DNA from: an uncultured Eubacteriales bacterium
GTDB taxonomy: Bacteria > Bacillota > Clostridia > Christensenellales > CAG-138
NCBI GenBank assembly: GCA_900542615.1
Contig: UQOG01000020.1
Coordinates: 1-22,344 of the forward strand
DNA: 22,344 bases
Reading direction: 5' to 3'
Position 1 is the first letter of the stretch. The number at the start of each line of letters is the position of its first letter. A model generated the notes under the pieces. The model ran no database searches. It had not been told where the DNA came from and saw only the letters and a list, made by a program, of their open reading frames with translations. Below are positions 22,270 through 22,344 of the stretch, one piece after another. The position numbers and the translations under genes are program-made.

Positions 22270-22331
22270 AAGCTGCGGCGCCATGCCGCAGCTTCAGGCT
22301 GTCGAAAAAGTGGCTTGCGCCACTTTTTCGA
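22270..22331. repeat. Two adjacent perfect hairpins
   Basis: A 10-bp stem AAGCTGCGGC/GCCGCAGCTT (22270-22279 with 22285-22294) is followed by CAGGCTG and a 13-bp stem TCGAAAAAGTGGC/GCCACTTTTTCGA (22302-22314 with 22319-22331). The junction sequence CAGGCTGTCGA resembles the complement of 43-56 near the left end of the window, suggesting an interspersed element. Confidence 0.6.
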
Positions 22332-22344
22332 GGTTTTCATAGCT

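Larger units (their letters stand above)
21949..22344. other. Non-coding end with three hairpins
   Basis: No convincing gene is present after 21948. The region holds CCGCC/GGCGG at about 21951-21965, a GCCCTTGGG/CCCAAAGGGC hairpin near 22167-22193, a clear terminator, and two further perfect hairpins at the very end. Confidence 0.55.

Overview
The window looks like chromosomal DNA from a GC-rich, spore-forming member of the Clostridia. An intact sigK with a pro-sequence-like N-terminus, RNase J, a YlbF-family protein, an MltG / peptidase U32 pair like the Bacillus subtilis yrrL-yrrN/O neighbourhood, strong AGGAGG ribosome sites and a sortase-anchored surface protein all point to a monoderm endospore former. 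Genus cannot be fixed from the sequence. I see no rRNA, tRNA, CRISPR array, insertion sequence or phage gene.

Layout. Positions 1-562 are non-coding, with back-to-back terminators (56-88 on +, 93-113 on -). A minus-strand pair follows: VanW-family protein (1867-3477), then class I/II aminotransferase (563-1753), driven by a good sigma-A promoter at 3537-3565. A plus-strand CnaB-type surface protein (3749-4978) has its own terminator. A GC-rich inverted repeat (5066-5183) separates it from the promoter of a housekeeping operon: RNase J, YlbF-family protein, MltG, peptidase U32 (5359-9957). sigK (9996-10685) follows directly. It has a sigma-E-like promoter inside the end of the U32 gene and an inverted repeat that would hide its start codon in read-through mRNA. 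Positions 10686-11365 hold no convincing gene.

A minus-strand three-gene operon (13979 to 11366) encodes a macrodomain protein, a small von Willebrand A protein and an ADP-ribosylglycohydrolase: two ADP-ribose-acting enzymes flanking a metal-binding adhesion module. A LuxR-type regulator fused to a multi-pass membrane domain (14550-15956) is transcribed away from it and ends in two tandem terminators.

The last quarter (16201-21948) is a tightly packed phospho-signalling operon. In order it encodes a zinc-ribbon/FHA protein, a membrane PP2C phosphatase, a membrane trypsin-like protease with a cytoplasmic FHA domain, an unknown 107-residue protein, a zinc-ribbon Ser/Thr kinase with a large extracytoplasmic sensor, and an unknown 103-residue protein. 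The kinase would write phosphothreonine, PP2C erase it and the two FHA domains read it, with protease and sensor outside the membrane. This operon, the ADP-ribose operon next to it, and the start-site arrangement of sigK are the parts most worth following up.
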